From an uncultured Clostridia bacterium (lineage in GTDB: Bacteria > Bacillota > Clostridia > Oscillospirales > Ruminococcaceae), in contig CAMNDR010000071.1 in NCBI GenBank assembly GCA_946535685.1, positions 1 to 5,915 on the forward strand: DNA of 5,915 nucleotides. Reading direction: 5' to 3'. This document shows, piece after piece, positions 1-5,843 of the stretch. Numbering within the stretch: the first letter of the stretch is position 1; each line of letters opens with the position of its first letter. Under the pieces are notes generated by a model that saw only the letters and a list, made by a program, of their open reading frames with translations, ran no database searches and was not told the origin of the DNA. The position numbers and the translations under genes were made by a program.

Positions 1-357
1 GATCGCCCGCGCTGTCACCTCCCCGATGCCGGGGATCTGCGCCAGTGTGTCTGCATCCGCCGTATTGAGATCGACGGGAAACGTGACCGGCGGTTCGGTC
101 TCTGCAGGCACAGTGGCCGCAGGCTCCGTGCTTTCAGTCGCTTTGGGGGCGGCAGTCTCTTTCGGAGCGCGGGTTGGGCGCTGTGTTTCCGGCGCTTCGG
201 ATTCCTCCGGGAGCGTCCGTTCTGCAGCGGGGCCGGGGTGGGTGTAGGGCTGCACCGGCTCGAAGGCTCCGTAGTAGCTGCGGATCTGCCAGATACTCAG
301 GCCGATCACCACGGCTGCATAAGCCGCATACAGCATCCAGAGCTTTGGCTTTTTCAT
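1..357 (-). CDS. ComEA-like membrane-anchored helix-hairpin-helix DNA-binding protein (C-terminus cut by window edge)
   Basis: This reading frame runs from ATG at 357 to the window edge, giving 119 residues with no stop. Residues 2-5 are basic (KKPK) and about 6-23 form one hydrophobic segment, so the protein is probably a signal-anchored membrane protein with its C-terminus outside. Residues 30-94 are a low-complexity linker rich in Pro, Thr, Glu and Ala. Residues 95-119 match the start of a ComEA helix-hairpin-helix: VDLNTA, then the hairpin IPGIGEVTA at 108-116. In the ComEA family this domain binds double-stranded DNA without sequence specificity during competence uptake. The SLBB domain found before the HhH in Bacillus-type ComEA is not seen here. 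The start overlaps the upstream mreB-like stop as ATGA and has no visible Shine-Dalgarno sequence, so translation is probably coupled. Family assignment is fairly sure; a role in uptake is inferred. The second HhH, if present, lies outside the window. Confidence 0.82.
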   Translation of the reverse strand, partial: MKKPKLWMLYAAYAAVVIGLSIWQIRSYYGAFEPVQPYTHPGPAAERTLPEESEAPETQRPTRAPKETAAPKATESTEPAATVPAETEPPVTFPVDLNTADADTLAQIPGIGEVTARAI

Positions 358-1373
358 TGATACTTGTAGACGGTTACGCCTTCAAAGCCGTCGAGCAGGT
401 TGTTGATCTTCTGGAAGGCAAGGCCTGTGCCCTTGGCAACGCAATGCACGGCATCCTTTGCCAGGACGCAGTTGACATTCAGTGTGCGGTGGATCAGCTC
501 CCGCAGACCGCCGAGCAGTGAGCCGCCGCCGGTCAGGAGAATGCCGTTTTCATAGATATCGCCGACCAGCTCCGGGGGCGTTTCCTCGAGCACCTTCTTG
601 ATGCCCTCCATGATGGCAAAGACCTCGTCCTCCATCGCATCAAAGAGCTCCATTTCATTGATCTCGACCGCATCGGGCAGTCCCCGCATCACGCTGCGCC
701 CCTTGACGATCATGGTGACATCGTCTCTCGGATCATAGAGATTGGTGAGGGTCTTCTTTACCTGCTCTGCGGTCTGTTCGCCGACGAGCAGCTTGTACCG
801 GTTCATCATATACTTCTGAATGGCCTTGTCAATGCGGTTTCCGGCGATCTTGATGGAGTGCGAGGTGACGATGCCGTTCATGGAAACGATCGCCACATCC
901 GTGGTGCCGCCGCCGATATCCACGACCATATGCCCCTTCGCTCTGCCGATGTTGATACCGGCACCGAGCATCGCCGCGATGGGCTCGTCGATGAGGTAAG
1001 CCTTCCGGCAGCCCGCTGCCATCACGCAGTCAGCGACAGCGCGCTTTTCGAGCTCCGTGATGAAGGCCGGCACGCAGATGATGATACGGGGCTTCACAAG
1101 CTGGCTCCCGCAGACCTTCTGCAGGAATTCCCGCAGCATGCACTGTGTGAGCAGATCATCCGAGATGACGCCGTCCGCCATCGGATGGACGACCTCGATG
1201 TAGGCAGGCGTCTTGCCGATCATCTGGTAGGCCTCCTGCCCGACCGCAAGAATGCGCTGGGTGCTGGTGTTATAGGCAATGACGGACGGCTCCGAGAGCA
1301 CCACGCCCTTTTTGCCGTAGGTCATGACAATGTTCGCAGTGCCGAGATCAATGCCGATATCGGGTGTACTCAT
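354..1373 (-). CDS. mreB: MreB/Mbl-family actin-like cell-shape protein
   Basis: The product has 339 residues, the usual MreB length. MreB-family ATPases form membrane-bound filaments that guide lateral cell-wall synthesis. The actin-fold nucleotide motifs are present in order: phosphate-1 IGIDLGTAN (6-14), the segment with the presumed catalytic glutamate LIDEPIAAMLGAG (127-139, E130), phosphate-2 DIGGGTTDVAIVS (152-164), the AGNRID segment (177-182), VKGR (223-226) and the adenosine motif GILLTGGGSLLGGL (277-290). The start is supported by AAGGAGG at 1381-1387, seven bases from the ATG. It is the third gene of the minus-strand operon, 138 bases after comF, and its stop overlaps the next start. 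No mreC or mreD is adjacent, so it could be a second copy (Mbl-like) rather than the main MreB. N179 replaces the Asp I would expect in the AGD motif. Family is certain; which paralogue is not. Confidence 0.93.
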   Translation of the reverse strand: MSTPDIGIDLGTANIVMTYGKKGVVLSEPSVIAYNTSTQRILAVGQEAYQMIGKTPAYIEVVHPMADGVISDDLLTQCMLREFLQKVCGSQLVKPRIIICVPAFITELEKRAVADCVMAAGCRKAYLIDEPIAAMLGAGINIGRAKGHMVVDIGGGTTDVAIVSMNGIVTSHSIKIAGNRIDKAIQKYMMNRYKLLVGEQTAEQVKKTLTNLYDPRDDVTMIVKGRSVMRGLPDAVEINEMELFDAMEDEVFAIMEGIKKVLEETPPELVGDIYENGILLTGGGSLLGGLRELIHRTLNVNCVLAKDAVHCVAKGTGLAFQKINNLLDGFEGVTVYKYQ

Positions 1374-1380
1374 GGGGTTT

Positions 1381-1387
1381 CCTCCTT
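1381..1387 (-). promoter_or_regulatory. Ribosome binding site of the mreB-like gene
   Basis: The minus strand reads AAGGAGG here, seven bases before the ATG at 1373. This strong site shows that the gene can be translated independently, despite lying behind three hairpins in the transcript. Confidence 0.85.
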
Positions 1388-1418
1388 AGATGGCAATGTC
1401 ATAAACTTAAGACTTTTT

Positions 1419-1434
1419 GTCGGCTTATGCCGAC
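1419..1434. repeat. Hairpin 3 of the comF-mreB gap
   Basis: GTCGGC (1419-1424) pairs perfectly with GCCGAC (1429-1434) around the loop TTAT, giving a 6-bp stem. In the direction of transcription (minus) it is followed by AAAAAG, not by a T tract, so it does not look like an intrinsic terminator for the operon. It lies two bases from the next hairpin, which suggests that the pair form one structured element. Confidence 0.7.
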
Positions 1435-1436
1435 TC

Positions 1437-1459
1437 AGGAGGGGCTACTCGCCCCTCCT
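1437..1459. repeat. Hairpin 2 of the comF-mreB gap, perfect 9-bp stem
   Basis: AGGAGGGGC (1437-1445) and GCCCCTCCT (1451-1459) are perfect reverse complements around a 5-base loop. No T tract follows on the minus strand. On the plus strand the left arm contains an AGGAGG-like sequence, but no gene follows on that strand. The G-run/C-run design resembles the palindromes at 4686-4712 and 5871-5889, so it may belong to the same class of dispersed repeats. Confidence 0.75.
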
Positions 1460-1471
1460 AAACCTCCCTCG

Positions 1472-1491
1472 GCAGGACTATGCAGCCCTGC
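1472..1491. repeat. Hairpin 1 of the comF-mreB gap
   Basis: GCAGGACT (1472-1479) can pair with AGCCCTGC (1484-1491) as an 8-bp stem with one G-T wobble and a 4-base loop. It begins about 20 bases after the comF stop. Read on the minus strand it is entered through GGGTGCAGGG, a 10-base word also present at 5867-5876 on the plus strand ahead of the last hairpin in the window. This supports a shared repeat family. Confidence 0.6.
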
Positions 1492-1511
1492 ACCCGCAGG
1501 TTGATTTTTGG

Positions 1512-2234
1512 TTAAGTTGACGACATTGTCTTAGATGGGGATGATTTATGTGGAACAGTCGTCGCTGCAGCAGCGGCAATGACGGCGGCAGCGCCCTGCT
1601 GCTTGAGCAGAGCGGCACACCGGCTCATGGTGCTGCCGGTGGTCAGCACATCATCACACAGGAGAATGCGCTGGCCATCGAGCGGAATGTCGTGTATCTG
1701 GAAGCTATCGACATTGTTCGCACGCTCGGCAGCAGTCAGCTCGTGCTGGGCACGGCCGACCTTATCCTTATAAAGCACATCCTCCCGGCAGGGAAGCGAT
1801 AGCTCCGCAGCGACCGCACGGGCGATCAGCGCCGCCTGGTTATAGCCGCGAAGCCGTTCCCTGGACGGGTGCATGGGAACGGGCATCACACAGTCGATCT
1901 CGCCGAAGTCGATGCCGTGCCGAAGGCGCTCTGCAAGGATCCGTGCGGTAAATGCTGCAAAATTCGTGTTCTGCGACTGCTTCATCCGGATGATGGCGGC
2001 GACCGCCTCGTCCGCATAGGCGCATGCCGCAAGCGCCCGGTCATAGGAAAGCTGCTTCTTGCTGCAGATGCAGTTCACCTTGCCGCAGCGCCGGCAGACG
2101 GCATCGTGCTCCAGGAGCATCTTCTCGCCGCATGTCTCGCAGACGGCTCTGTCAGGGCCGATCAGTGCATTGCACCCCGGACAGCGGTTCGGCCAGAGCA
2201 GTTCAAGTAGGGAGCGTTTCCATTTCGGTTCCAT
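1512..2234 (-). CDS. comF: ComF family protein (phosphoribosyltransferase fold with N-terminal zinc-binding cysteines)
   Basis: The product has 240 residues. The ATG at 2234 is chosen over an in-frame ATG at 2273 because GGAGGA lies five bases upstream of it. The N-terminus carries paired cysteines CPGC (18-21) and CETC (32-35), then C47, C50, C55 and C57, a pattern typical of ComF zinc-binding modules. The phosphoribosyltransferase part has VPMHPSRERLRGYNQA (119-134) and the PRPP-loop motif ILLCDDVLTTGSTM (190-203). ComF proteins are needed for natural transformation in several bacteria, acting in the cytoplasm near the uptake helicase and DprA; the enzymatic reaction, if any, is unsettled. 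The C-terminus is an Ala run followed by a hydrophilic Ser/Thr/Lys tail of about 14 residues, which looks like a non-conserved extension. The gene overlaps recD2 by 32 bases, so the two are co-transcribed. No comFA helicase is adjacent. Confidence 0.93.
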   Translation of the reverse strand: MEPKWKRSLLELLWPNRCPGCNALIGPDRAVCETCGEKMLLEHDAVCRRCGKVNCICSKKQLSYDRALAACAYADEAVAAIIRMKQSQNTNFAAFTARILAERLRHGIDFGEIDCVMPVPMHPSRERLRGYNQAALIARAVAAELSLPCREDVLYKDKVGRAQHELTAAERANNVDSFQIHDIPLDGQRILLCDDVLTTGSTMSRCAALLKQQGAAAVIAAAAATTVPHKSSPSKTMSST

Positions 2235-4455
2235 CGGGCTCCTCCGGTCGGATGCTGCGTTCGAGCATATCACGCAGGCAGGAATAGCGGTTTGTCCGGC
2301 GGTTATTCATCACCATCTGCTCGACCTTCTGCGGGGTGCCGATGATGATGAGCAGGCGCTTGGCACGGGTCACGGCGGTATAGAGCAGGTTCCGGTAGCT
2401 GAGCTTCTCGAATTTTCCGAGCAGCGGCATCACGACCGCTTCAAACTCGCTGCCCTGGCTTTTGTGGACAGTGATCGCATAGGCAAGCTCAAGCTGTTCC
2501 ATGAGCATGATCGGATAGACCGTTCGCCGCCCGTCAAAGTCGATCACGGCTTCGCCCCGCCGGCGGTTGATGGACAGGATATGGCCGATATCGCCGTTGA
2601 AAATGCCCTGCCCGTTCTCGCCGTCCTTTGTCCAGGTGATGTCGTAGTTGTTCTTGGTCTGCATGACCTTGTCGCCCTCCCGGAATTCATAGAGGGGTGA
2701 GCGCACCTGTGATTTGTTGGCTTCGGGCGGATTGAGCCGTGCCTGGAGCGCCTTGTTGAGCTCGACAACGCCGAGCGTCCCGCGGCGTGACGGACAGATG
2801 ACCTGGATATCCTTGGTCGGAGAGAACCGGTACTGCGGTGCGGACGGCAGTCTGCGGCAGACAAGGTCGATGAGCAGATCGGCAGCCTGATCGAATTCCG
2901 TGCGGTGAAAGAAAAAGAAATCGCTGTCTTTCCGCATCAGATCGGGCATTTCTCCGTGGACGATCCGGTGCGCATTGGTGACGATGGTGCTCTGCTGTGC
3001 CTGCCGGAAGATCTCCCGGAGCTCCACGACCGGCATGCAGCGGCTCACGATCAGATGCTGCAGCAGATTGCCCGCCCCCACGGACGGGAGCTGGTCGCTG
3101 TCACCCACGAGGATGACCTTGCAGCCGAGCCGCAGCGCCCGCAGCAGGTTGGAGAACAGCAGCACATCCACCATCGACATTTCATCCACGACCAGAACAT
3201 CGCAGGCAAGCGGATTTCCCTCTCCGTGGACGAATTTCTGCTGGCCGGAGGGATCAAACTGCACTTCGAGCAGCCGGTGGATGGTCTTGGCATCATAGCC
3301 TGTGAGGTCGGAGACACGCTTTGCGGCACGGCCGGTCGGCGCTGCGATCATGACCCGGTTGCCCTGCTGCTCAAAGCAGGAGATGATGGCATTCAGGGTC
3401 GTGGTCTTACCGGTGCCGGGGCCGCCCGTCAGGATGAGCAGTCCACGGGAAAGCGCTGCCCGGATGGCCTCTTTCTGCAGGGCTGCATAGGTCATGCCGG
3501 AGCTCTTCTCGGCGGCGTCGATCATGGCTTCATAGTCGGTATTGTCCCGGATGCCAAAGTCCCGCATCACGCCGATGCGGTCGGTGATGTACTCCTCCGC
3601 ATCGAAATATTCCTTCAGATAGACAAATTCCCGCTCGCTGCCGGCCTTTTTATACTCGACGATCGTCTCCTCCTGCAGCTCCTTGTTATACGCTTCATAG
3701 AAGGCCGTCTCGTTGATGGCGAGGAACTGCACAGCGGCCGGACAAAGCCTGTCCAGCGGCAGGCAGGTGTGTCCGCCGGTGAGATTGTGCCGCAGCAGAT
3801 GCAGGATCCCGGCGCCCACACGGCACTGTGAATCCCGTGGGATATGCAGATCGTGGGCATAGCTCTCCACGGACTTGAAGCTCATCCCGATCTCCTCCTC
3901 GCACAGCAGATAGGGATTGCGTTCGATCACATCCCGGCACTGGTCGCCCCAGACACGGTATGCCCGCATGGCATAGCGGTTTTTGATGCCGTAGCTTTCA
4001 AAATAGGTCATGACGCTGCGCAGGGAGAAGATGTGCTTTGCCTCGGCGGCGACCTCCTCACATTTGCGCTGGGACATGCCCCGCACCTCCATGAGCCGCA
4101 TGGGATCGGTCTCCATGACAAGCAGCGTGCGCTCGCCGAACACCTCGACGATCTTGGCTGCCATCACCTTACCGATGCCCTTGAATACGCCGGATGCAAG
4201 ATAGCGTTGGATGCTCTCGGTGGTATTCGGGAGCTTGCGCTCACAGGCCTCCGCCTGGAACTGCTGCCCGAAGCGGGGATGTGTGACATACTGCCCGATG
4301 AGCGACAGGCATTCACCCTCATCCACATCGCCCAGCTCGCCCGTGACCGTGACCGGCTCGCCGCTGACATTGAGATCGAGCACAACATAGCCGTTTTCCT
4401 CATTGCGGTACAGGATATGTTCGACAGTGCCCTCGATCTGCTCTGCTTCTGCCAC
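2203..4455 (-). CDS. recD2: SF1B family 5'-3' DNA helicase RecD2
   Basis: The product has 750 residues, in the RecD2 range. RecD2 is a RecBC-independent SF1B helicase that unwinds DNA 5' to 3' and acts in DNA repair and replication-fork maintenance. An N-terminal OB-like region (about 1-75) is followed by helix-hairpin-helix segments (GVFKGIGKVMAAKI at 89-102, and MEVRGMSQRKCEE at 122-134). The helicase core is complete: Q327, Walker A GGPGTGKTTT (344-353), motif Ia AAPTGRAAKR (371-380), motif II VVDEMSMVD (422-430), motif III GDSDQLPSVG (451-460), REIFRQ (480-485), ITVHKSQGSEF (661-671) and LYTAVTRAKRLL (691-702). Start: GTG at 4455 with GAGGTGA four bases upstream. An in-frame ATG at 4494 coincides with the predicted transcription start and has no ribosome binding site; one at 4557 lies upstream of the promoter. 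It is the first gene of the operon. Confidence 0.96.
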   Translation of the reverse strand: MAEAEQIEGTVEHILYRNEENGYVVLDLNVSGEPVTVTGELGDVDEGECLSLIGQYVTHPRFGQQFQAEACERKLPNTTESIQRYLASGVFKGIGKVMAAKIVEVFGERTLLVMETDPMRLMEVRGMSQRKCEEVAAEAKHIFSLRSVMTYFESYGIKNRYAMRAYRVWGDQCRDVIERNPYLLCEEEIGMSFKSVESYAHDLHIPRDSQCRVGAGILHLLRHNLTGGHTCLPLDRLCPAAVQFLAINETAFYEAYNKELQEETIVEYKKAGSEREFVYLKEYFDAEEYITDRIGVMRDFGIRDNTDYEAMIDAAEKSSGMTYAALQKEAIRAALSRGLLILTGGPGTGKTTTLNAIISCFEQQGNRVMIAAPTGRAAKRVSDLTGYDAKTIHRLLEVQFDPSGQQKFVHGEGNPLACDVLVVDEMSMVDVLLFSNLLRALRLGCKVILVGDSDQLPSVGAGNLLQHLIVSRCMPVVELREIFRQAQQSTIVTNAHRIVHGEMPDLMRKDSDFFFFHRTEFDQAADLLIDLVCRRLPSAPQYRFSPTKDIQVICPSRRGTLGVVELNKALQARLNPPEANKSQVRSPLYEFREGDKVMQTKNNYDITWTKDGENGQGIFNGDIGHILSINRRRGEAVIDFDGRRTVYPIMLMEQLELAYAITVHKSQGSEFEAVVMPLLGKFEKLSYRNLLYTAVTRAKRLLIIIGTPQKVEQMVMNNRRTNRYSCLRDMLERSIRPEEPDGTEMETLPT
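2240..2245 (-). promoter_or_regulatory. Ribosome binding site deciding the comF start
   Basis: GGAGGA on the minus strand lies five bases before ATG 2234, inside the coding sequence of recD2. It selects this start over the in-frame ATG at 2273 and places the comF initiation region within the helicase gene. Confidence 0.8.
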
Positions 4456-4459
4456 ACTC

Positions 4460-4466
4460 TCACCTC
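4460..4466 (-). promoter_or_regulatory. Ribosome binding site deciding the GTG start of recD2
   Basis: The minus strand reads GAGGTGA, complementary to the 16S rRNA 3' end, four bases before GTG 4455 (seven from the GAGG core). It sits about 30 bases after the predicted transcription start, a normal leader length. Confidence 0.8.
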
Positions 4467-4498
4467 GCTTTGCTGCAGGAATTTGAACATACATATTT

Positions 4499-4527
4499 AT
4501 TATACCGCATTTCCCGACAAATTGCAA
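4499..4527 (-). promoter_or_regulatory. recD2: Sigma-A type promoter of the recD2-comF-mreB operon
   Basis: On the minus strand a -35 box TTGCAA (4522-4527) is followed by exactly 17 bases and a perfect -10 box TATAAT (4499-4504). Transcription would begin near 4492, giving a leader of about 37 bases before the GTG start. No other comparable promoter was found ahead of comF, mreB or the ComEA-like gene, so this one probably drives all four. Confidence 0.82.
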
Positions 4528-4685
4528 GCGTTTTCCGCTTCTTTCGGCAGTTTTCATGATAGAACGGCTTTCACACGTCCATTTTCATTCATCCTATGGA
4601 GAAACCAATGGCGGATATCCGTTCCCGACCCCGGTTCCGGCGGAGATCCTGCGTAATCTATATAGCAACGCGGGTGGGCTGTCTG

Positions 4686-4725
4686 GCAGGGGGCTGCCGC
4701 CCCAAACCCTGCAAAGTGTCTTTTT
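4686..4725 (-). repeat. Palindromic G/C-rich dispersed repeat, left copy (inverted relative to the right copy)
   Basis: Bases 4700-4725 read on the minus strand match plus-strand bases 5844-5869 at 22 of 26 positions, with a shared core TTTGCAGGGTT and GGGG. Beyond the core, GGGGC (4690-4694) pairs with GCCCC (4699-4703) around TGCC, while GCAGGG (4686-4691) can alternatively pair with CCCTGC (4707-4712). If the downstream gene is transcribed from further upstream, this structure would lie in its 5' leader. It is non-coding; origin as a REP- or MITE-like element is inference. Confidence 0.6.
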
Positions 4726-4761
4726 CCACAAACCGAGGCACAGAAGTGCAAAATCATTTCC

Positions 4762-4768
4762 GGGAGGT
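4762..4768 (+). promoter_or_regulatory. Ribosome binding site of the LRR gene
   Basis: GGGAGGT lies seven bases before ATG 4776. It decides the start: the frame is open further upstream, but this ATG has both a ribosome binding site and a signal peptide directly after it. Confidence 0.82.
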
Positions 4769-4775
4769 CATAACG

Positions 4776-5807
4776 ATGAAACAAAGGATCATGGCGGGAC
4801 TGCTCGCCTGCATGATGGCGCTTGGCTGCGGCAGCCTGACAGCGCATGCGGAGGATGAGGGCGTTTTCGGCCTGTGTACGGATTATTACGGTGCCTATTA
4901 CCGCCGTCCTGCGGATGGAGACGGCGCATCGTGGGAGATCGTGAAGCTCTATGCTGCGGATTACAGCACGCTCACCGATGACCAGATCGCAGAGGTCACG
5001 TATCTTGAGATCCCGGCCAGCGTGAATGACCAGCCTGTGACGGGCATCGGCAAGGGGGTTTTCTGGGAGCTGACCGCTTTGACGGATGTCGTGCTCCCGG
5101 ACAGCATCACGTATATTGCACCGTCCGCATTTTATGGATGCACATCGCTCGGAAGCATTGCCCTGCCGGCGGGAGTGACGGAGATCGGCAGCCATGCATT
5201 CCGGGGCTGCACCTCCCTGACGGGCATAGACCTGCCGGACGGCGTGACGCACATCGAGGACTATGTGTTCTACGACTGCCGGTATCTGAGCGCAGCCTCG
5301 ATCCCGGAGGGAGCCGAAAGCATCGGCGCATGGGCATTCGGAGACTGTGTCTCCATGACGGAGATCACGCTTCCGGACAGCGTGACGAGCATTGGCAGGA
5401 GTGCGTTTTCCTGCTGCAGCTCGCTCACAGATGTCAGTCTCGGAAGCGGCGTGACGACGATCGGGGATTATGCATTTCTGGGCTGCTCCGCAATGCGGCG
5501 TGTCACGGTTCCGGCATCTGTCACGGAGATCGGTGAACAGGCGTTAGGCTATACCTTTGCCGGGGCGCTGATCCCGGATTTTGTGATCTGCGGTGAGGCG
5601 GGCTCTGCTGCGGAGGACTATGCGAATGCCAACGGCATCCCGTTCGAGGAAGCTGGCGCAGAACCGGCGATCCCGTCCTATGGCATCATCGGGGATATCA
5701 ACGGTGACGGCACCGCCAATGCCTCCGATGCTGCGATGATCCTGATCTATTCCGCTGCCGTCGGCGCAGGATATGAGGGAACGCTGCCGGAATATTTTGC
5801 AAAATGA
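4776..5807 (+). CDS. Secreted BspA-type leucine-rich-repeat protein with a C-terminal half-dockerin
   Basis: The product has 343 residues. A signal peptide (KQR, then a hydrophobic stretch 5-21) has a likely cleavage site AHA|ED after residue 25, so the protein is exported. Residues 26-78 are an N-terminal cap region. From 79 to about 267 there is a BspA-type (LRR_5) array with units starting at 107, 130, 153, 176, 199, 222 and 245, each of the form LPxxVTxIGxxAFxGCxSLxxIx; a looser first unit lies at 79-106. A capping segment GEAGSAAEDYANANGIPF (273-290) ends the array. Residues 306-325 hold one EF-hand-like calcium loop typical of type I dockerins (D307, N309, D311, D318), followed by a 15-residue tail and no second loop. 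Such proteins are thought to be surface or extracellular binding proteins; the ligand is unknown. No LPXTG or transmembrane anchor is seen. Divergent from recD2; no co-transcribed partner in the window. Confidence 0.9.
   Translation: MKQRIMAGLLACMMALGCGSLTAHAEDEGVFGLCTDYYGAYYRRPADGDGASWEIVKLYAADYSTLTDDQIAEVTYLEIPASVNDQPVTGIGKGVFWELTALTDVVLPDSITYIAPSAFYGCTSLGSIALPAGVTEIGSHAFRGCTSLTGIDLPDGVTHIEDYVFYDCRYLSAASIPEGAESIGAWAFGDCVSMTEITLPDSVTSIGRSAFSCCSSLTDVSLGSGVTTIGDYAFLGCSAMRRVTVPASVTEIGEQALGYTFAGALIPDFVICGEAGSAAEDYANANGIPFEEAGAEPAIPSYGIIGDINGDGTANASDAAMILIYSAAVGAGYEGTLPEYFAK
5094..5576 (+). repeat. Leucine-rich-repeat coding array, 69-base period
   Basis: Seven consecutive units encode 23-residue leucine-rich repeats in exact register; the seventh is degenerate at its end. 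The repeats are conserved at protein level but the DNA has diverged (for example GTGACGGAGATCGGC, GTGACGAGCATTGGC and GTGACGACGATCGGG at equivalent positions), so the array is old rather than a recent tandem expansion. Confidence 0.85.
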
Positions 5808-5812
5808 TGAAA

Positions 5813-5834
5813 ATGCCCCGGATTTCCGGGGCAT
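5813..5834. terminator. Likely terminator hairpin after the LRR gene
   Basis: ATGCCCCGGA (5813-5822) and TCCGGGGCAT (5825-5834) are perfect reverse complements, so at least 8-9 bp of stem form around a small loop, five bases after the TGA stop. On the plus strand no T tract follows directly. On the minus strand the hairpin is followed by TTTCATCATTTT. It may therefore act mainly for a convergent gene beyond the right edge, or weakly in both directions. Confidence 0.62.
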
Positions 5835-5843
5835 CAGCCTGTC

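Larger units (their letters stand above)
4456..4775. other. Divergent intergenic region between recD2 and the LRR gene (320 bases)
   Basis: This stretch holds the recD2 leader and promoter on the left, a palindromic G/C-rich repeat at 4686-4725, and the ribosome binding site of the plus-strand gene at the right end. No clear promoter for the plus-strand gene could be found; TATATA at 4659-4664 is the only AT-rich candidate and has only a poor -35 match. An open frame extends upstream of the LRR start to 4596 but has no start site with a ribosome binding site, and its translation is not protein-like. No RNA gene or riboswitch was recognised. Confidence 0.7.

Noticed and set aside
1419..1459. 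Intrinsic terminator between comF and mreB
   Set aside because: The hairpins are followed by A-rich sequence on the transcribed strand and lack a T tract. No separate mreB promoter is visible.
858..1520. Open frame of 220 residues on the plus strand opposite mreB
   Set aside because: It lies antisense to a clear MreB, has a His/Asp/Arg-rich translation typical of a GC-rich complementary frame, and has no convincing ribosome binding site.
2905..3831. Open frame of 308 residues on the plus strand opposite recD2
   Set aside because: It covers the helicase motifs on the other strand. Such long antisense frames are expected from the codon bias of this gene, and the translation shows no domain pattern.
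3844..4656. Plus-strand open frame of 270 residues running from within recD2 through its promoter
   Set aside because: It is antisense to the N-terminal part of RecD2 and crosses the promoter and leader. No start signal supports it.
4659..4664. TATATA as a -10 box for the LRR gene
   Set aside because: The best upstream partner, TTCCGG with 18-base spacing, matches a -35 box poorly. No promoter can be claimed with confidence.
4596..4775. Possible N-terminal extension of the LRR protein from ATG 4596
   Set aside because: It has no ribosome binding site, its translation is basic and irregular, it contains the palindromic repeat, and it would bury the signal peptide.
4791..4829. Lipoprotein signal (ALGC) in the LRR protein
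   Set aside because: Position -3 is Ala instead of Leu, whereas a good signal peptidase I site AHA|E follows at residue 25.
4554..5252. Minus-strand open frame of 232 residues opposite the LRR gene
   Set aside because: The plus strand encodes a regular 23-residue repeat array with signal peptide and ribosome binding site. The minus frame has a Cys/His/Arg-rich, non-protein-like translation.
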